From Clostridium sp. SY8519 (GTDB lineage: Bacteria; Bacillota; Clostridia; Lachnospirales; Lachnospiraceae): a stretch of 64,000 nt of DNA. Under the pieces are notes generated by a model. It was not told the origin of the DNA, ran no database searches, and saw nothing but the letters and a program-made list of their open reading frames with translations. Each line of letters opens with the position of its first letter. Within the stretch, counting starts at the first letter, position 1. Of the stretch, positions 44,066 to 53,007 are shown in pieces. Position numbers and translations under genes: made by a program. The DNA lies in the NCBI RefSeq assembly GCF_000270305.1, contig NC_015737.1:2728501-2792500 (forward strand). The letters are read 5' to 3'.

Positions 44066-44788
44066 TTATGTGCCGCAGCGGCCCTGAAGCAGCTGTGCGC
44101 CGCAGGCATCCATCCGGCGGAGAAACTCTTCGCCAAATTTTCCGGCAATGACTCTGCGTCCTTCCGCAAGATTTGGTACGCGGGTGCTTGTATTGTGTGT
44201 ATCTGTCCCCAAGACCACCTGTCTGCAGGCAGCCATGAGCTTCAGGTTTTTTCTTGTCTGCATCCGCCCATGGAGAAAACAGCCGGCATTCATCTGGGCG
44301 ATCACCGGCAGCTGAAACAGCTCCTCCCAGTAACTTCTGTCCTTCTGAAAGGAAACGTATCGCTCCACATGGGCAAGCATAACGCTTCGCTTCTGCTTTT
44401 TGATCAGAAACCGGATGTCCCGCACAACCTGCGGGTCCCACTGCTGAAAGGGAAGTTCCACCAGAAGAATGTCGGTTCCGCTGATGCAGAGTTCCTGCAG
44501 TCCTTCTGCTTCCCCCATCCCGGGAAAGTACGCCGCCTCCGCGCCCAACCGAAACTCCATGGATTTCAGTTCCTCATGACTCCCGGCTGCCTGTTTCAGC
44601 TGCTGAAAACTCTCCTCCCGCCGCCTGCAATAGGGTTCCAGGCGATCGCTGTCTGCATAAAAATGAGGTGTGAATACGACTGTATCAACACCTGCATGAT
44701 GTTCCTGAAGCAGTAACTGAAGCGATTCATCCAGGTCTTTGCTGCCGTCGTCTATCCCCGGCAGAATATGTGAATGAAAGTCGATCAT
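44066..44788 (-). CDS. cpsB: PHP-family protein-tyrosine phosphatase (CpsB/CapC/YwqE)
   Basis: 240 residues from the ATG at 44788, which follows GAGGTGGGG; seven codons upstream are an alternative start. MIDFHSHILPGIDDGSKDLD carries the first His and Asp metal ligands. Later come TPHFYADSDRLEPY, FRLGAEAAYFPGM, LAHVERYVSF and VLGTDTHNTSTRVPN, completing the manganese-binding set of the PHP fold. It dephosphorylates the CpsD tyrosine cluster. It is the first gene of the polysaccharide operon, about 200 nt after the promoter. Confidence 0.92.
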   Translation of the reverse strand: MIDFHSHILPGIDDGSKDLDESLQLLLQEHHAGVDTVVFTPHFYADSDRLEPYCRRREESFQQLKQAAGSHEELKSMEFRLGAEAAYFPGMGEAEGLQELCISGTDILLVELPFQQWDPQVVRDIRFLIKKQKRSVMLAHVERYVSFQKDRSYWEELFQLPVIAQMNAGCFLHGRMQTRKNLKLMAACRQVVLGTDTHNTSTRVPNLAEGRRVIAGKFGEEFLRRMDACGAQLLQGRCGT

Positions 44789-44982
44789 CTTCCCCACCTC
44801 AACTCGCATATGTCCACAAGTGTCTTTTCCTGTCTGTTCCGGTCAAAGATTCTGCGGAACACCTGTGACTGTTTTCATGGTACGATTGGATGTGTCTCTT
44901 TCGTGATGCTGTAGTGTGCCCTGGTCCGGACGGCAGGCTCTCTTTCGCATGAAAAAGCTGCCGGCAGGAATAAACAACTAAT

Positions 44983-45011
44983 ATTATAGCAGTTAAATTC
45001 CTATTTTTCAA
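44983..45011 (-). promoter_or_regulatory. Sigma-A promoter of the polysaccharide operon
   Basis: TTGAAA (45011-45006) and TATAAT (44988-44983) on the minus strand are separated by exactly 17 nt. A leader of about 190 nt precedes cpsB and contains a GGCAG/CTGCC imperfect stem near 44930-44965 that could modulate read-through. Confidence 0.75.
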
Positions 45012-45152
45012 CAGGAATTATTATAAATGAAAATTCTTCACGTATCAGCCGAAAAAATACATAGTTTCAGGAAAAATGCGTATTTCCTGTCCCGCACCTG
45101 TCTTTCTGCCATACGACAGTACATTCTTCTGCGATAGGATGGCGGTTTTCCC

Positions 45153-45180
45153 TTGCATTTTTTCCCAATTGTATTACAAT
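45153..45180 (+). promoter_or_regulatory. Promoter of tRNA-Val
   Basis: TTGCAT (45153-45158) and TACAAT (45175-45180) with a 16-nt spacer; the mature tRNA begins 10 nt later. Confidence 0.65.
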
Positions 45181-45189
45181 AGGAGAAAA

Positions 45190-45262
45190 GGTCTGTTAGC
45201 TCAGCTGGGAGAGCACCTGGGTCACAACCAGGATGTCGTGGGTTCGAGCCCCGCACAGACCA
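45190..45262 (+). tRNA. tRNA-Val (anticodon CAC)
   Basis: A 73-nt cloverleaf can be folded by eye. The acceptor stem is GGTCTGT/ACAGACC with discriminator A. The D-arm is GCTC...GAGC, the anticodon stem CCTGG/CCAGG with loop GTCACAA (CAC, reading GUG), and the T-arm GTGGG-TTCGAGC-CCCGC. CCA is not encoded and must be added after transcription. It is a single gene with its own promoter and terminator. Confidence 0.95.
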
Positions 45263-45592
45263 TTTCAAAAAACTCTGGTCAGCAGATGATGAAGCTGACG
45301 AAAAAATTAACCCTGTGCGGGACAGGCATCTGCCGCTCTCCCGCACAGGGTGTTTTATCAGTTCGGGACTCTTTCCCGCTCTTTTTATTTGCTTCGGAAT
45401 AATCAGCCGGCTTCTTTAAATATCCTAGCTTCCTCTTTACCTGATGGATCATATTTTCCTTGTTTCCCACAAGATACCTGCCAGGATTTTCCCCGCAGAT
45501 CCAGCAATTTCTCCATGGTATGCATTTCATCCGCGCAGACCGGAGTTTCTTTATTATTTTACAGATAGAATCACAATTTCAGACGATATTCC
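45263..45592. other. Intergenic region, 330 bp
   Basis: Apart from the tRNA terminator I see no gene or clear signal here. It separates the tRNA from the 3' end of the TSUP carrier gene on the other strand. Confidence 0.5.
45311..45357 (+). terminator. Terminator of tRNA-Val
   Basis: CCCTGTGCGGGA (45311-45322) and TCCCGCACAGGG (45339-45350) form a perfect 12-bp stem followed by TGTTTTAT. Confidence 0.85.
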
Positions 45593-46354
45593 TCAGTTTT
45601 TCATTTCCACCAAAGTCTTGATAAAAAACACGCATAAGACCAGCAGCATCGCCGGTTTCACAAATTTGACCCCGCCCCGCTCAAACATCGTGGAACCAAT
45701 ATAATTTCCGAGAATATTAAATCCCCCTGCCGCAATGCCCAGCGGTAGGAGCACCACGCCATTGAGCAGAAAGACCACCAGCGCGCTGATATTGGTGCTC
45801 AGGTTGATCACCTTGGTTACCCCGTTTGCCTCATCCAGGCGAAGCTTTGCGAATGCTGTGAGAAGCAGGATCAGGAAGGTTCCCGTGCCGGGGCCGTAAA
45901 ACCCGTCGTACACGCCGATCACCAGCGCAATAAGGATGCTCACCAAGATCATCTTTCCTTCCGGCAGTTCCTCCTGGTCTGTCCGAAATGCCCTGCCCCG
46001 CATAATATACAGGGCGGTCAGGGGCAGGATCACCAGCATGACGATCCGGAAGATTCTGTCCGAAAGCAACAGAGCCAGATGCGCCCCGATATTGGAACCG
46101 ACCATTGCCATCACGACAGCGCTGATGGCCACTTTCCAGCGGACATAGCCGGCGCGGGCATATTTCCATGTGGCAATGGAAGTGCCCATGGAGGAACTCA
46201 TCTTGTTGGTGGCAATGGCATTATGCACCGGCAGCCCGGCGATCATATAAGCAGGGAGCGAAACCAGTCCGCCGCCGCCTGCGATGGCATCAATTAAGCC
46301 CGCCAGGAAAACCAGCGGGCAAATAATCAGATATTGTACTGCAGTGATATTCAT
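45593..46354 (-). CDS. TSUP (TauE/SafE) family membrane carrier
   Basis: 253 residues from the ATG at 46354 (AGGGGAC upstream); six codons of extra frame precede it. Seven to eight hydrophobic helices are present. The first repeat has FLAGLIDAIAGGGGLVSLPA followed by NAIATNKMSSSMGT. The second has VIGVYDGFYGPGTGTFLILL, the duplicated G-x-x-x-G-x-G-x-G signature of the family. TSUP proteins move sulfite, sulfoacetate or other small anions by secondary transport. It follows the urease operon after a terminator, so it is probably independent. Substrate is not known. Confidence 0.87.
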   Translation of the reverse strand: MNITAVQYLIICPLVFLAGLIDAIAGGGGLVSLPAYMIAGLPVHNAIATNKMSSSMGTSIATWKYARAGYVRWKVAISAVVMAMVGSNIGAHLALLLSDRIFRIVMLVILPLTALYIMRGRAFRTDQEELPEGKMILVSILIALVIGVYDGFYGPGTGTFLILLLTAFAKLRLDEANGVTKVINLSTNISALVVFLLNGVVLLPLGIAAGGFNILGNYIGSTMFERGGVKFVKPAMLLVLCVFFIKTLVEMKN

Positions 46355-46484
46355 ACGTGTCCCCTGTATCAAAGATTTTGTCAGCAGGCCTCATCGTATC
46401 ACAAATTGCCGCAGTTGTATACACTTCCGTGTGCATATCATGCCATATGGTACATCCCTTTCTTGATCAAATCCGTATGACAGA

Positions 46485-46527
46485 AAAAACACCCCGGCGT
46501 CATACCACTGGTATCCTGCCGGGATGC
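46485..46527 (-). terminator. Terminator of the urease operon
   Basis: CCCGGC with ATACCA on one side and TGGTAT with GCCGGG on the other form a stem interrupted by small bulges. On the minus strand it ends in TTTTTT (46489-46484). It lies about 12 nt after the ureD stop. Confidence 0.75.
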
Positions 46528-46538
46528 TCTGCTCTGCC

Positions 46539-47354
46539 TCATGGCATCTGTTCTGTCTCATGGATCTGTTCTGTCTCATCCTTCAGCATGTTCAAAAGCT
46601 TCACTAAACGGTCCGCATTCCTTCCGAGAATCCGAACCACCGGATGTCCGCCGGCGGTTCTTGTCACGCCGCCTTCCATATCCGGCGTGTCATCGATCCG
46701 CTGTCTGGCAGCCTCGATCCACTGCTCTTCTTTCGGGATATTTATAAACAGAAGGGTGCCCAGATGGGTATAGCCTTCATACATGCCGAACCCTTCCATA
46801 TCCATCTGCCCCGGCTCATAACAGGTATGATCCCGGTACAGCAGTTTTTCTCCCTGCCGGATCCGGATGTCGTTCCGGTATTTCCGGTATCCGAATTTTT
46901 CTCCATGGGCGATCCGGCCGCAGGTCAGAACCTCTGTGAATACAAACTGCGAGGTTGCATCCTCCAGATGCACATTCAGTTCGCTCCGGTAGTCCGAGCC
47001 CGCAAAAGGAATGGTGGGAAGCGGCGTATATTCCAGCCGGGCGTTTTTCCCCACATACAGACTGGCGCTGCGGCTGGCATACCCCTGTTCCATCCGATGG
47101 ATTTTGTCATAGGCCTGGGAGACAAACGCCATGTCCGCCCCTTCTTCCAGGCGGATTTCAAATTCCTGGCGGTCTCCTGCCATAATCCCTGCCGACGCGG
47201 TCAGAAGCATCACGGACATTTTGTTTTCTCTGTCATAAAAGGGGTGCATCACCTTAAACGGTGCGGTGAAGGACAGCTCAGACAGAATCGTCTTTCCGCC
47301 TTTTTTCGAGGCGGTGAGACACAGTCTGGATACTTTGCCGAACTTATTTTCCAC
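46539..47354 (-). CDS. ureD: Urease accessory protein UreD (UreH)
   Basis: About 271 residues from a GTG at 47354 placed just after the ureG stop, with GAGGGG upstream. UreD is part of the UreDFG scaffold that brings nickel to apo-urease. Recognised blocks are VMHPFYDRENKMSVMLLTAS and AGIMAGDRQEFEIRLEEGAD. EYTPLPTIPFAGSDYRSELN, and VFTEVLTCGRIAHGEKF with its F...G-R-x-x-x-G-E-x-F signature, follow. The last 15 residues contain a DETEQIHETEQMP near-repeat. Last gene of the operon, as in many Firmicutes (ureABCEFGD order). Confidence 0.92.
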   Translation of the reverse strand: MENKFGKVSRLCLTASKKGGKTILSELSFTAPFKVMHPFYDRENKMSVMLLTASAGIMAGDRQEFEIRLEEGADMAFVSQAYDKIHRMEQGYASRSASLYVGKNARLEYTPLPTIPFAGSDYRSELNVHLEDATSQFVFTEVLTCGRIAHGEKFGYRKYRNDIRIRQGEKLLYRDHTCYEPGQMDMEGFGMYEGYTHLGTLLFINIPKEEQWIEAARQRIDDTPDMEGGVTRTAGGHPVVRILGRNADRLVKLLNMLKDETEQIHETEQMP

Positions 47355-47356
47355 AA

Positions 47357-47965
47357 TCAGCACCCCTCTAACAGAACGTTTTCCTTGATCCACCGAATGA
47401 CCTGATCCACACCTTCTCTGTCACGGATATTAGTAAAAAGGAACGGACGGTCGCCCCGCATCTTTCTGGAATCCCGCTCCATCACGCCCAAGTCCGCGCC
47501 TACATAAGGAGCCAGGTCAATCTTGTTGATCACCAGCAGGTCGGAACGGGTAATGCCCGGACCGCCTTTCCGTGGAATTTTGTCGCCTTCCGCCACATCA
47601 ATGACAAAGATGGTCGCCTCCACCAGTTCCGGACTGAAGGTTGCGGAAAGGTTGTCTCCGCCGCTTTCGATAAAAAGCAGTTCAATATCCGGAAAACGCT
47701 CCATCATTTCATCCACGGCCTCCAGATTCATGGAGGCATCTTCGCGGATGGCCGTATGGGGGCAGCCCCCGGTCTCCACACCGATGATCCGTTCCATCGG
47801 AAGGACACTGTTTTTACTCAGGAACTCCGCGTCTTCCTTGGTATAAATATCATTGGTTATGACTCCGATACTGTAATCCTTTGCCATCTCTCTGGTCAGG
47901 GCTTCGATCAGGGCTGTTTTCCCCGAACCCACAGGACCGGCCACACCGATTTTTACATATGACAT
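47357..47965 (-). CDS. ureG: Urease accessory GTPase UreG
   Basis: 202 residues from the ATG at 47965 with GAGGAGA upstream. [20 protein letters not shown] holds the P-loop, [13 protein letters not shown] the switch region, [20 protein letters not shown] contains the nickel-binding Cys-Pro-His motif, and [19 protein letters not shown] and [15 protein letters not shown] follow. It is a SIMIBI-class GTPase that delivers nickel to the urease active site. It lacks the His-rich N-terminus of some homologues, so nickel storage would rest on UreE. Confidence 0.95.
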   Translation of the reverse strand: MSYVKIGVAGPVGSGKTALIEALTREMAKDYSIGVITNDIYTKEDAEFLSKNSVLPMERIIGVETGGCPHTAIREDASMNLEAVDEMMERFPDIELLFIESGGDNLSATFSPELVEATIFVIDVAEGDKIPRKGGPGITRSDLLVINKIDLAPYVGADLGVMERDSRKMRGDRPFLFTNIRDREGVDQVIRWIKENVLLEGC

Positions 47966-47981
47966 GTGTATTCTCCTCTGC

Positions 47982-48683
47982 TTATGACATATAGATTCTG
48001 GAATATAATCCCTCATGCTGCATACAGCGGATATCGAAGCCCGGATTGGACAGGCATAAGTCGTCTTCGGTCAGTTCCGGAAGCAGTTCCAGTATTTCCT
48101 GATACATGGCATTGCTCTGAAACAGCAGTTTCTGTCCGTCTGTCTGGCTGAGGGGGATTGTTTTGACACAGTTGGTGATCATGGAAGAGGTCTGGGCATA
48201 GAGGTAAGTCTCCATTACCTTGTCGTACGGGATTCCCACCGATCCGCAGAAAGCCCCGTACACCACCGAATGGGTGGTCGTCCTGCCCTTGCGCCGCCGG
48301 CAGTATTCCGTAAAACAGTCGTTTTCATAGGGAATATCCATGACGGATATGGTTTTGACAAACCGGGAACCCAGCTTTCTGCCGGCCTCCCGGGTCTCCA
48401 TGGGCACACGGCTGGCCTCCAGGATCTCCTCCAGTTCCAGCAGCCGCTCCACTTCCTGCTTCACGGCCGCTTCATACGCAAGCCGGGCGGACAGGAATTC
48501 GTTATAAGCGAATCCCATCCGCATCCGGCGGTAGATAAATGCCCATGCCTCTTCTTTATTGGTCACCAGATTCTTCTGGATATAGGTCTCCAGCCCGTAG
48601 GAATGGGAATAGGCACCGATGGGAAACAGGGCGTCATTCACCTGAAGCAGAAGGAAATCTTTTGTTTTCTTTTGATCCAGCAT
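47982..48683 (-). CDS. ureF: Urease accessory protein UreF
   Basis: 233 residues, all-helical. It begins [20 protein letters not shown], which is the conserved UreF opening (Q-x-x-D-x-x-F-P-x-G-x-x-x-H-S-x-G-L-E). [20 protein letters not shown] and [20 protein letters not shown] are further family blocks. It is an activator and fidelity factor for UreG in the preactivation complex. The gene is separated from ureE by 11 nt and from ureG by 16 nt. Length is normal. Confidence 0.93.
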   Translation of the reverse strand: MLDQKKTKDFLLLQVNDALFPIGAYSHSYGLETYIQKNLVTNKEEAWAFIYRRMRMGFAYNEFLSARLAYEAAVKQEVERLLELEEILEASRVPMETREAGRKLGSRFVKTISVMDIPYENDCFTEYCRRRKGRTTTHSVVYGAFCGSVGIPYDKVMETYLYAQTSSMITNCVKTIPLSQTDGQKLLFQSNAMYQEILELLPELTEDDLCLSNPGFDIRCMQHEGLYSRIYMS

Positions 48684-48694
48684 TTCCTATTTCC

Positions 48695-49174
48695 TTAATG
48701 ATGATGATTGTTGATCGAAGAAGACAGGGATTTGGAAAAATCGAATTTCACCCGGACTTTTTCCGCTGTCACTCCGTGAATCTGACTGATTTTCTGCATC
48801 AGCGCCTCATGATAGGGCGCGTAAAAGGTAAAATCATCTTCTCCGCGAAACATCGTGGTATGGGTATTGCCCACCTCATAGCACAGTTTTGCGATCTGGC
48901 GGGGATGATCTTTTCTTACCACCGCGCGAATGGCGTCGCAGGGCGGAATATCCACGGCAATGGCCGTGGTTCCGTCAAAATACAGAACATCGTCCTGCTG
49001 CAGCCCTTTCTTCAGAATGTCATTGTCCAGCCGGATCCCCACATCTCTTCCTGCCCGGGACGTTTTTCTGTGAAGTTTGGAAAAGGCCTCGTGCCATTCG
49101 ATCTCCACATAGTCCACTTCGGCACCTTTGAAGGGTTCTTCCGACAGGTTGCCTAATACTTTTTCACACAGCAT
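48695..49174 (-). CDS. ureE: Urease nickel chaperone UreE
   Basis: 159 residues. N-terminal UreE domain residues 1-75 include DYVEIEWHEAFSKLHRKTSR with the R-x-x-x-S-x-x-G-x-D-x-x-I turn (TSRAGRDVGIRLDNDILKKG). The C-terminal metal domain has KLCYEVGNTHTTMFRGEDDF, which carries the dimer-interface His, and ends in SSINNHHH, a short His tail. UreE binds nickel and hands it to UreG. The tail is much shorter than in Klebsiella. Confidence 0.92.
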   Translation of the reverse strand: MLCEKVLGNLSEEPFKGAEVDYVEIEWHEAFSKLHRKTSRAGRDVGIRLDNDILKKGLQQDDVLYFDGTTAIAVDIPPCDAIRAVVRKDHPRQIAKLCYEVGNTHTTMFRGEDDFTFYAPYHEALMQKISQIHGVTAEKVRVKFDFSKSLSSSINNHHH

Positions 49175-49199
49175 GCTTCTGCTTCCTTTCCCTTGCTGT

Positions 49200-49709
49200 T
49201 TACCATACCTGCAGCATCAGCATAACACCGGGAATCCAGGCGGTAACCACGCCTTCCACCACCTGAATCACCGGCACTGCCTTTGCGATCTTTTTCATGC
49301 CCAGGATGTCCGTAAAGAAGGAGGAACCCCAGAGCACCGCCCATGCCCACCAGATGGCAGCCCATCGCCAGTCCGGCGCAATGCCGAGGGCCGTGCTTCC
49401 AAACACGCCCTCCACACAGCCGAACACAATGGCATTCACTGCCACAAAGGAGGAAAACCAGGCAAAGGGACGGATATCCAGGTCAAAGATATCCACCATT
49501 GCCACAAACAGGTAAGTAAAGCCGAACAGGAGTCCCGTTCCCGCCGCGTAATAGTTGCCATGGACCAGGTTGACAAAGTTGATGAACAGGGACAGCCCGC
49601 CGGTCAGGATATTCATGCAGGCCGCTGCCTTCGGCGGAACCTTGCAGAGTGTGCAGACTCCGTTGTTGATCAGCACGATACCCACAAACAATAAACAAAC
49701 ACCTAACAT
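49200..49709 (-). CDS. ureI: AmiS/UreI-family urea channel
   Basis: 169 residues with six membrane helices. It has LGVCLLFVGIVLINNGVCTL, NILTGGLSLFINFVNLVHGN, and the signature region FGFTYLFVAMVDIFDLDIRP, then AVLWGSSFFTDILG. The AmiS/UreI family forms hexameric urea or amide channels; the Helicobacter protein is gated by acid. Placed between ureC and ureE, it should supply urea to the cytoplasmic enzyme. Proton gating cannot be inferred: the periplasmic loops here have few His residues. Confidence 0.9.
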   Translation of the reverse strand: MLGVCLLFVGIVLINNGVCTLCKVPPKAAACMNILTGGLSLFINFVNLVHGNYYAAGTGLLFGFTYLFVAMVDIFDLDIRPFAWFSSFVAVNAIVFGCVEGVFGSTALGIAPDWRWAAIWWAWAVLWGSSFFTDILGMKKIAKAVPVIQVVEGVVTAWIPGVMLMLQVW

Positions 49710-49727
49710 TTTCTTTCTCCCTTCCGC

Positions 49728-51449
49728 TTAGAACAGTGAATAGAGCTGTGTCAGCGGCAGCGTTTTCGCCGGTTCCGACTCCAGTCTGACCCCGTCTGCC
49801 GTTACCACATAGGTCTCAGGATCCACCTGGATCTCAGGAGTCCCGTCATTGTATTTCATATCTGCCTTGCCGATGTTTCTGCATCCGCGCACCGGAAGCA
49901 CCGTCTTTTCCAGACCGTATGTTTCCTTTACGCCATTGTCATAGGCTGCCTTTGATACAAACGTAATGCAGCTCTCGCCTTTTGCCTTTCCGTGAGCGGC
50001 AAACATGGGCTGATATAAGACCGGCTGCGTCGTGGGAATTGACGCGTTGGCGTCTCCCATCTTGGAGGCGATAATCATGCCGCCTTTGATGATCATATCC
50101 GGCTTGGCCGCGAAAAATGCCGGATTCCACAGCACCAGATCGGCAAATTTGCCCACTTCCACCGAGCCGACATAATCCGCAATGCCGTTGGTGATCGCCG
50201 GATTGATGGTATATTTCGCCACATAGCGTTTTGCGCGGAAATTGTCATTGTCATGACCCGCGTCTTCCGGAAGCGGTCCCCGCTCCTGTTTCATCTTGTG
50301 GGCAGTCTGCCAGGTTCTGGTAATCACCTCACCCGGGCGGCCCATTGCCTGGGAGTCTGAACTCATCATAGAGAACACACCCATGTCATGGAGCACATCT
50401 TCTGCCGCGATGGTCTCCGGACGGATTCTGGAGTCCGCAAAGGCCACATCCTCCGGAATATTTTTGTCCAGGTGATGGCATACCATCAGCATGTCCAGAT
50501 GCTCATCCAGCGTGTTGACTGTAAAGGGCATCGTCGGATTGGTCGAAGACGGCAGTACATTCGGATATCCGGCCGCGCGGATGATGTCCGGCGCGTGTCC
50601 GCCGCCTGCGCCCTCGGTATGGAACGTATGGATGGTTCTTCCGCCGATGGCATCCAGGGTATCCTCGACACAGCCTGCCTCGTTTAAGGTATCCGTATGG
50701 ATCGCCACCTGAAAATCGTATTCATCCGCCACATTCAGGCAGTGGTTGATGGCTGCCGGAGTCGCGCCGAAATCCTCATGGATCTTCATCCCCATGGCGC
50801 CGGCTTCAATCTGTTCAATGATAGGCTTCTCATCTGAGCAGTTTCCCTTGCCAAGGAAGCCGAGATTCATCGGATATTCATCTGCTGCCTTTAACATCAT
50901 CCGAATATTCCAGGGCCCCGGTGTGCAGGTAGTCGCGTTGGTTCCGTCTGCCGGTCCGGTGCCGCCGCCGATCATCGTGGTGATTCCGGAATACAGGGAG
51001 CAGGCAATCTGCTGGGGCGCAATGAAATGGATATGGCTATCGATTCCTCCTGCCGTGACGATCAGGCCTTCCCCGGCCAGGGCTTCTGTGGATGCGCCGA
51101 TGGTCATGCCGGGCGTTACCCCGTCCATGATACTCGGGTTGCCCGCTTTGCCGATGCCCGCGATTTTCCCGTCTTTGATTCCGATATCCGCTTTGATGAT
51201 ACCGGTATAATCCAGGATCAGGGCATTGGTAATCACCAGATCCAGATCCCCGTCCTTGCTGCAGGTTTTCACAGACTGACCCATTCCGTCACGGATGGTT
51301 TTGCCGCCGCCGAATTTCACCTCATCACCGTAGGTGGTATAGTCCTTTTCTACTTCAATAATGATATCAGTATCTGCCAGACGTACTTTGTCCCCCACCG
51401 TCGGGCCGTACATCATCGCATACTTTTCGCCTGAAATTTTGTTACTCAT
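49728..51449 (-). CDS. ureC: Urease alpha subunit UreC
   Basis: 573 residues, the catalytic subunit that hydrolyses urea to ammonia and carbamate. Nickel ligands are visible: [14 protein letters not shown] (two His), [12 protein letters not shown] (carbamylated Lys), [11 protein letters not shown] (His), [15 protein letters not shown] (His) and [10 protein letters not shown] (Asp). The mobile flap is [20 protein letters not shown] with the catalytic His. All key residues are intact and the length is normal (567-573). It needs UreA and UreB from the two preceding genes and nickel insertion by UreDEFG. Confidence 0.97.
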   Translation of the reverse strand: MSNKISGEKYAMMYGPTVGDKVRLADTDIIIEVEKDYTTYGDEVKFGGGKTIRDGMGQSVKTCSKDGDLDLVITNALILDYTGIIKADIGIKDGKIAGIGKAGNPSIMDGVTPGMTIGASTEALAGEGLIVTAGGIDSHIHFIAPQQIACSLYSGITTMIGGGTGPADGTNATTCTPGPWNIRMMLKAADEYPMNLGFLGKGNCSDEKPIIEQIEAGAMGMKIHEDFGATPAAINHCLNVADEYDFQVAIHTDTLNEAGCVEDTLDAIGGRTIHTFHTEGAGGGHAPDIIRAAGYPNVLPSSTNPTMPFTVNTLDEHLDMLMVCHHLDKNIPEDVAFADSRIRPETIAAEDVLHDMGVFSMMSSDSQAMGRPGEVITRTWQTAHKMKQERGPLPEDAGHDNDNFRAKRYVAKYTINPAITNGIADYVGSVEVGKFADLVLWNPAFFAAKPDMIIKGGMIIASKMGDANASIPTTQPVLYQPMFAAHGKAKGESCITFVSKAAYDNGVKETYGLEKTVLPVRGCRNIGKADMKYNDGTPEIQVDPETYVVTADGVRLESEPAKTLPLTQLYSLF

Positions 51450-51467
51450 GGTCCGCCTCCTGACTGC

Positions 51468-51830
51468 CTATCTGATAAATCCTTTCAGCTTTGCTGTTTC
51501 CACTGCCTGTGCCTTGGTTGTCTCTGTCGCCTGGGCGCAGGTCAGGTCATTGAGCCCGTAAATCCGCTTAGCGCCGCCCATCTCCGTAAGCTGCACTTCT
51601 TTTTCCTCTCCCGGTTCAAAACGCACTGCGGTGCCGGACGGAATATCCAGGTGGTAGCCATAGGCCGCTGCCCGGTCAAACTGAAGCTGTTTGTTGACTT
51701 CAAAGAAATGAAAATGGGACCCCACCTGCACCGGTCTGTCCCCGGTGTGTTTTACCAGCAGGGTAACTGTCTTCTTGCCTTCATTCAGTGTAATTTCTCT
51801 GTCTTTTGGAATGATTGCTCCAATCTTCAT
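51468..51830 (-). CDS. ureB: Urease beta subunit UreB
   Basis: 120 residues from the ATG at 51830; the longer open frame back to 51938 overlaps ureA and is not used. [20 protein letters not shown], then [20 protein letters not shown] and [20 protein letters not shown] with [16 protein letters not shown] are the conserved blocks. It is a structural subunit of the (UreABC)3 enzyme. A C-terminal extension of about 15 residues ([20 protein letters not shown]) is normal for this group. Confidence 0.95.
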   Translation of the reverse strand: MKIGAIIPKDREITLNEGKKTVTLLVKHTGDRPVQVGSHFHFFEVNKQLQFDRAAAYGYHLDIPSGTAVRFEPGEEKEVQLTEMGGAKRIYGLNDLTCAQATETTKAQAVETAKLKGFIR

Positions 51831-51846
51831 ATGCGGTGTCCTCCCT

Positions 51847-52149
51847 TTACTGAATCGGATTGTGTACGGTAACCAGTTTGGTTCCATCGGGGAATGTAGC
51901 CTCCACCTGGACTTCATGTACCATGTCAGGCACACCATCCATCACGTCCTCTGCCGTAAGAATTTTTCTTCCCAGTTCCATCAGTTCCACTACTGTCTTT
52001 CCGTCTCTGGCATATTCCAGAAGTTCGGAACTGATCAGCGCGATGGACTCCACATAATTTAATTTGAGTCCCCGTTCCTTCCTCTGTTTTGCCAGTTCTC
52101 CCGCTGCATGAAGCATCAGCTTTTCCTGTTCTTTTGGGGTCAGACGCAT
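51847..52149 (-). CDS. ureA: Urease gamma subunit UreA
   Basis: 100 residues, the usual size. [20 protein letters not shown] starts it, and [40 protein letters not shown] and [18 protein letters not shown] follow. AGAGGAGA precedes the ATG. It is the first gene of the urease operon, with a leader of about 150 nt that contains a strong hairpin. Confidence 0.96.
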   Translation of the reverse strand: MRLTPKEQEKLMLHAAGELAKQRKERGLKLNYVESIALISSELLEYARDGKTVVELMELGRKILTAEDVMDGVPDMVHEVQVEATFPDGTKLVTVHNPIQ

Positions 52150-52265
52150 AATTTTGTCTCCTCTCTGCCTTATGATCGTTTGCAGTTACACTGTGCGTTT
52201 TCAAGAGCTGTCTTTCGTTTCCACCAGCTTCTGTCACCCGCCGCTTACCTCTAAAAATGCGCAAA

Positions 52266-52292
52266 AGGAGACCTGCACAATGCAGACCTCCT
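52266..52292 (-). promoter_or_regulatory. Terminator-like hairpin in the ureA 5' leader
   Basis: On the minus strand AGGAGGTCTGCA, a TTG loop and TGCAGGTCTCCT make a 12-bp stem (two G-U pairs) that begins about 8 nt after the predicted transcription start. TTTT and, 4 nt later, TTTTT follow it. It could act as an attenuator or as a 5' stabilising stem. Confidence 0.6.
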
Positions 52293-52306
52293 TGCCTATG
52301 GACAAG

Positions 52307-52335
52307 ATTATATTCTTGAAAACAGATCCCGTCAA
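52307..52335 (-). promoter_or_regulatory. Sigma-A promoter of the urease operon
   Basis: TTGACG (52335-52330) and TATAAT (52312-52307) on the minus strand with a 17-nt spacer; start expected near 52300, about 150 nt before ureA. Confidence 0.78.
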
Positions 52336-52385
52336 TCCGTTTTCTTCTTTTAAAGCAATAATCTTTCCGTTGATTCATTTTTTTG

Positions 52386-52928
52386 TTAAATATGTAATTT
52401 TCTGTACTCCACACCATCTATCTGCTTCCAGGAAAACTCCCCGTCCCGGAAAATCATATAGGAATGGCTGCTGCCGTTTTTGGGAATGGAAACCGAACCG
52501 GGATTCAGGTACAAAATGTCTCCTGCCTGTTCCCAGGCCGGAACATGGGTATGGCCATGCAGAAGGATATCTCCCGGATGCAGCGGCGGCAGATGCTCTT
52601 TGTTATACTGGTGCCCGTGAGTGGCAAAAATCATCTGTTTGCCTGCCGCAAGCAGAAGATAATCCGCCAGCACCGGAAACTCCAGCACCATTTGATCCAC
52701 TTCTGCTTCACAGTTTCCGCGGACACAGTAAATATCTGCTTTTCTGGCATTCAGCAATTCAATGACCTGCTTCGGGGCATACTCCCGGGGCAGATCATTC
52801 CGCGGTCCGTGATACAGAAGATCCCCCAGCAAAAGCAGGCGGTCCGCTTCTTCTCTGTCATAGGCCTCCAGCATCCGGCGGCAGTAATATGCGGATCCGT
52901 GCAGATCCGACGCAATCATCCATTTCAT
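52386..52928 (-). CDS. YfcE/MJ0936-type metallophosphoesterase
   Basis: 180 residues from the ATG at 52928 (GAGAGGG upstream); the frame extends further but without a good start. MKWMIASDLHGSAYYCRRML has the D-x-H metal motif. LLLLGDLLYHGPRND (G-D), VRGNCEAEVD (G-N-C/H-D/E), FATHGHQYN (G-H) and LLHGHTHVPAWEQ (G-H-T-H) complete the two-metal site. Family members hydrolyse phosphodiesters such as bis-pNPP in vitro; the natural substrate is unknown. It is not obviously part of the urease operon, lying upstream with its own site. Confidence 0.9.
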   Translation of the reverse strand: MKWMIASDLHGSAYYCRRMLEAYDREEADRLLLLGDLLYHGPRNDLPREYAPKQVIELLNARKADIYCVRGNCEAEVDQMVLEFPVLADYLLLAAGKQMIFATHGHQYNKEHLPPLHPGDILLHGHTHVPAWEQAGDILYLNPGSVSIPKNGSSHSYMIFRDGEFSWKQIDGVEYRKLHI

Positions 52929-53007
52929 GACAAACCCTCTCTTTTCTCTCATCATACCCGCGGAACGCCCTGGGCGCAAGGTCTGTTTTCCGTTTGGGAC
53001 ACAGGTC

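Larger units (their letters stand above)
44810..45189. other. Intergenic region with divergent promoters
   Basis: This 380-bp stretch holds the leader of the polysaccharide operon (44.79-44.98 kb), its promoter and, pointing the other way, the tRNA-Val promoter. The 70-codon minus-strand frame at 44799-45011 overlaps the promoter and is not a gene. Confidence 0.6.

Noticed and set aside
44799..45011. 70-codon frame upstream of cpsB
   Set aside because: It starts within the -35/-10 region of the operon promoter and has no RBS.
46391..46579. Minus-strand frame with RQNR repeats after ureD
   Set aside because: It overlaps the ureD end and terminator in another frame; the repeats mirror the DETEQ codons of ureD.
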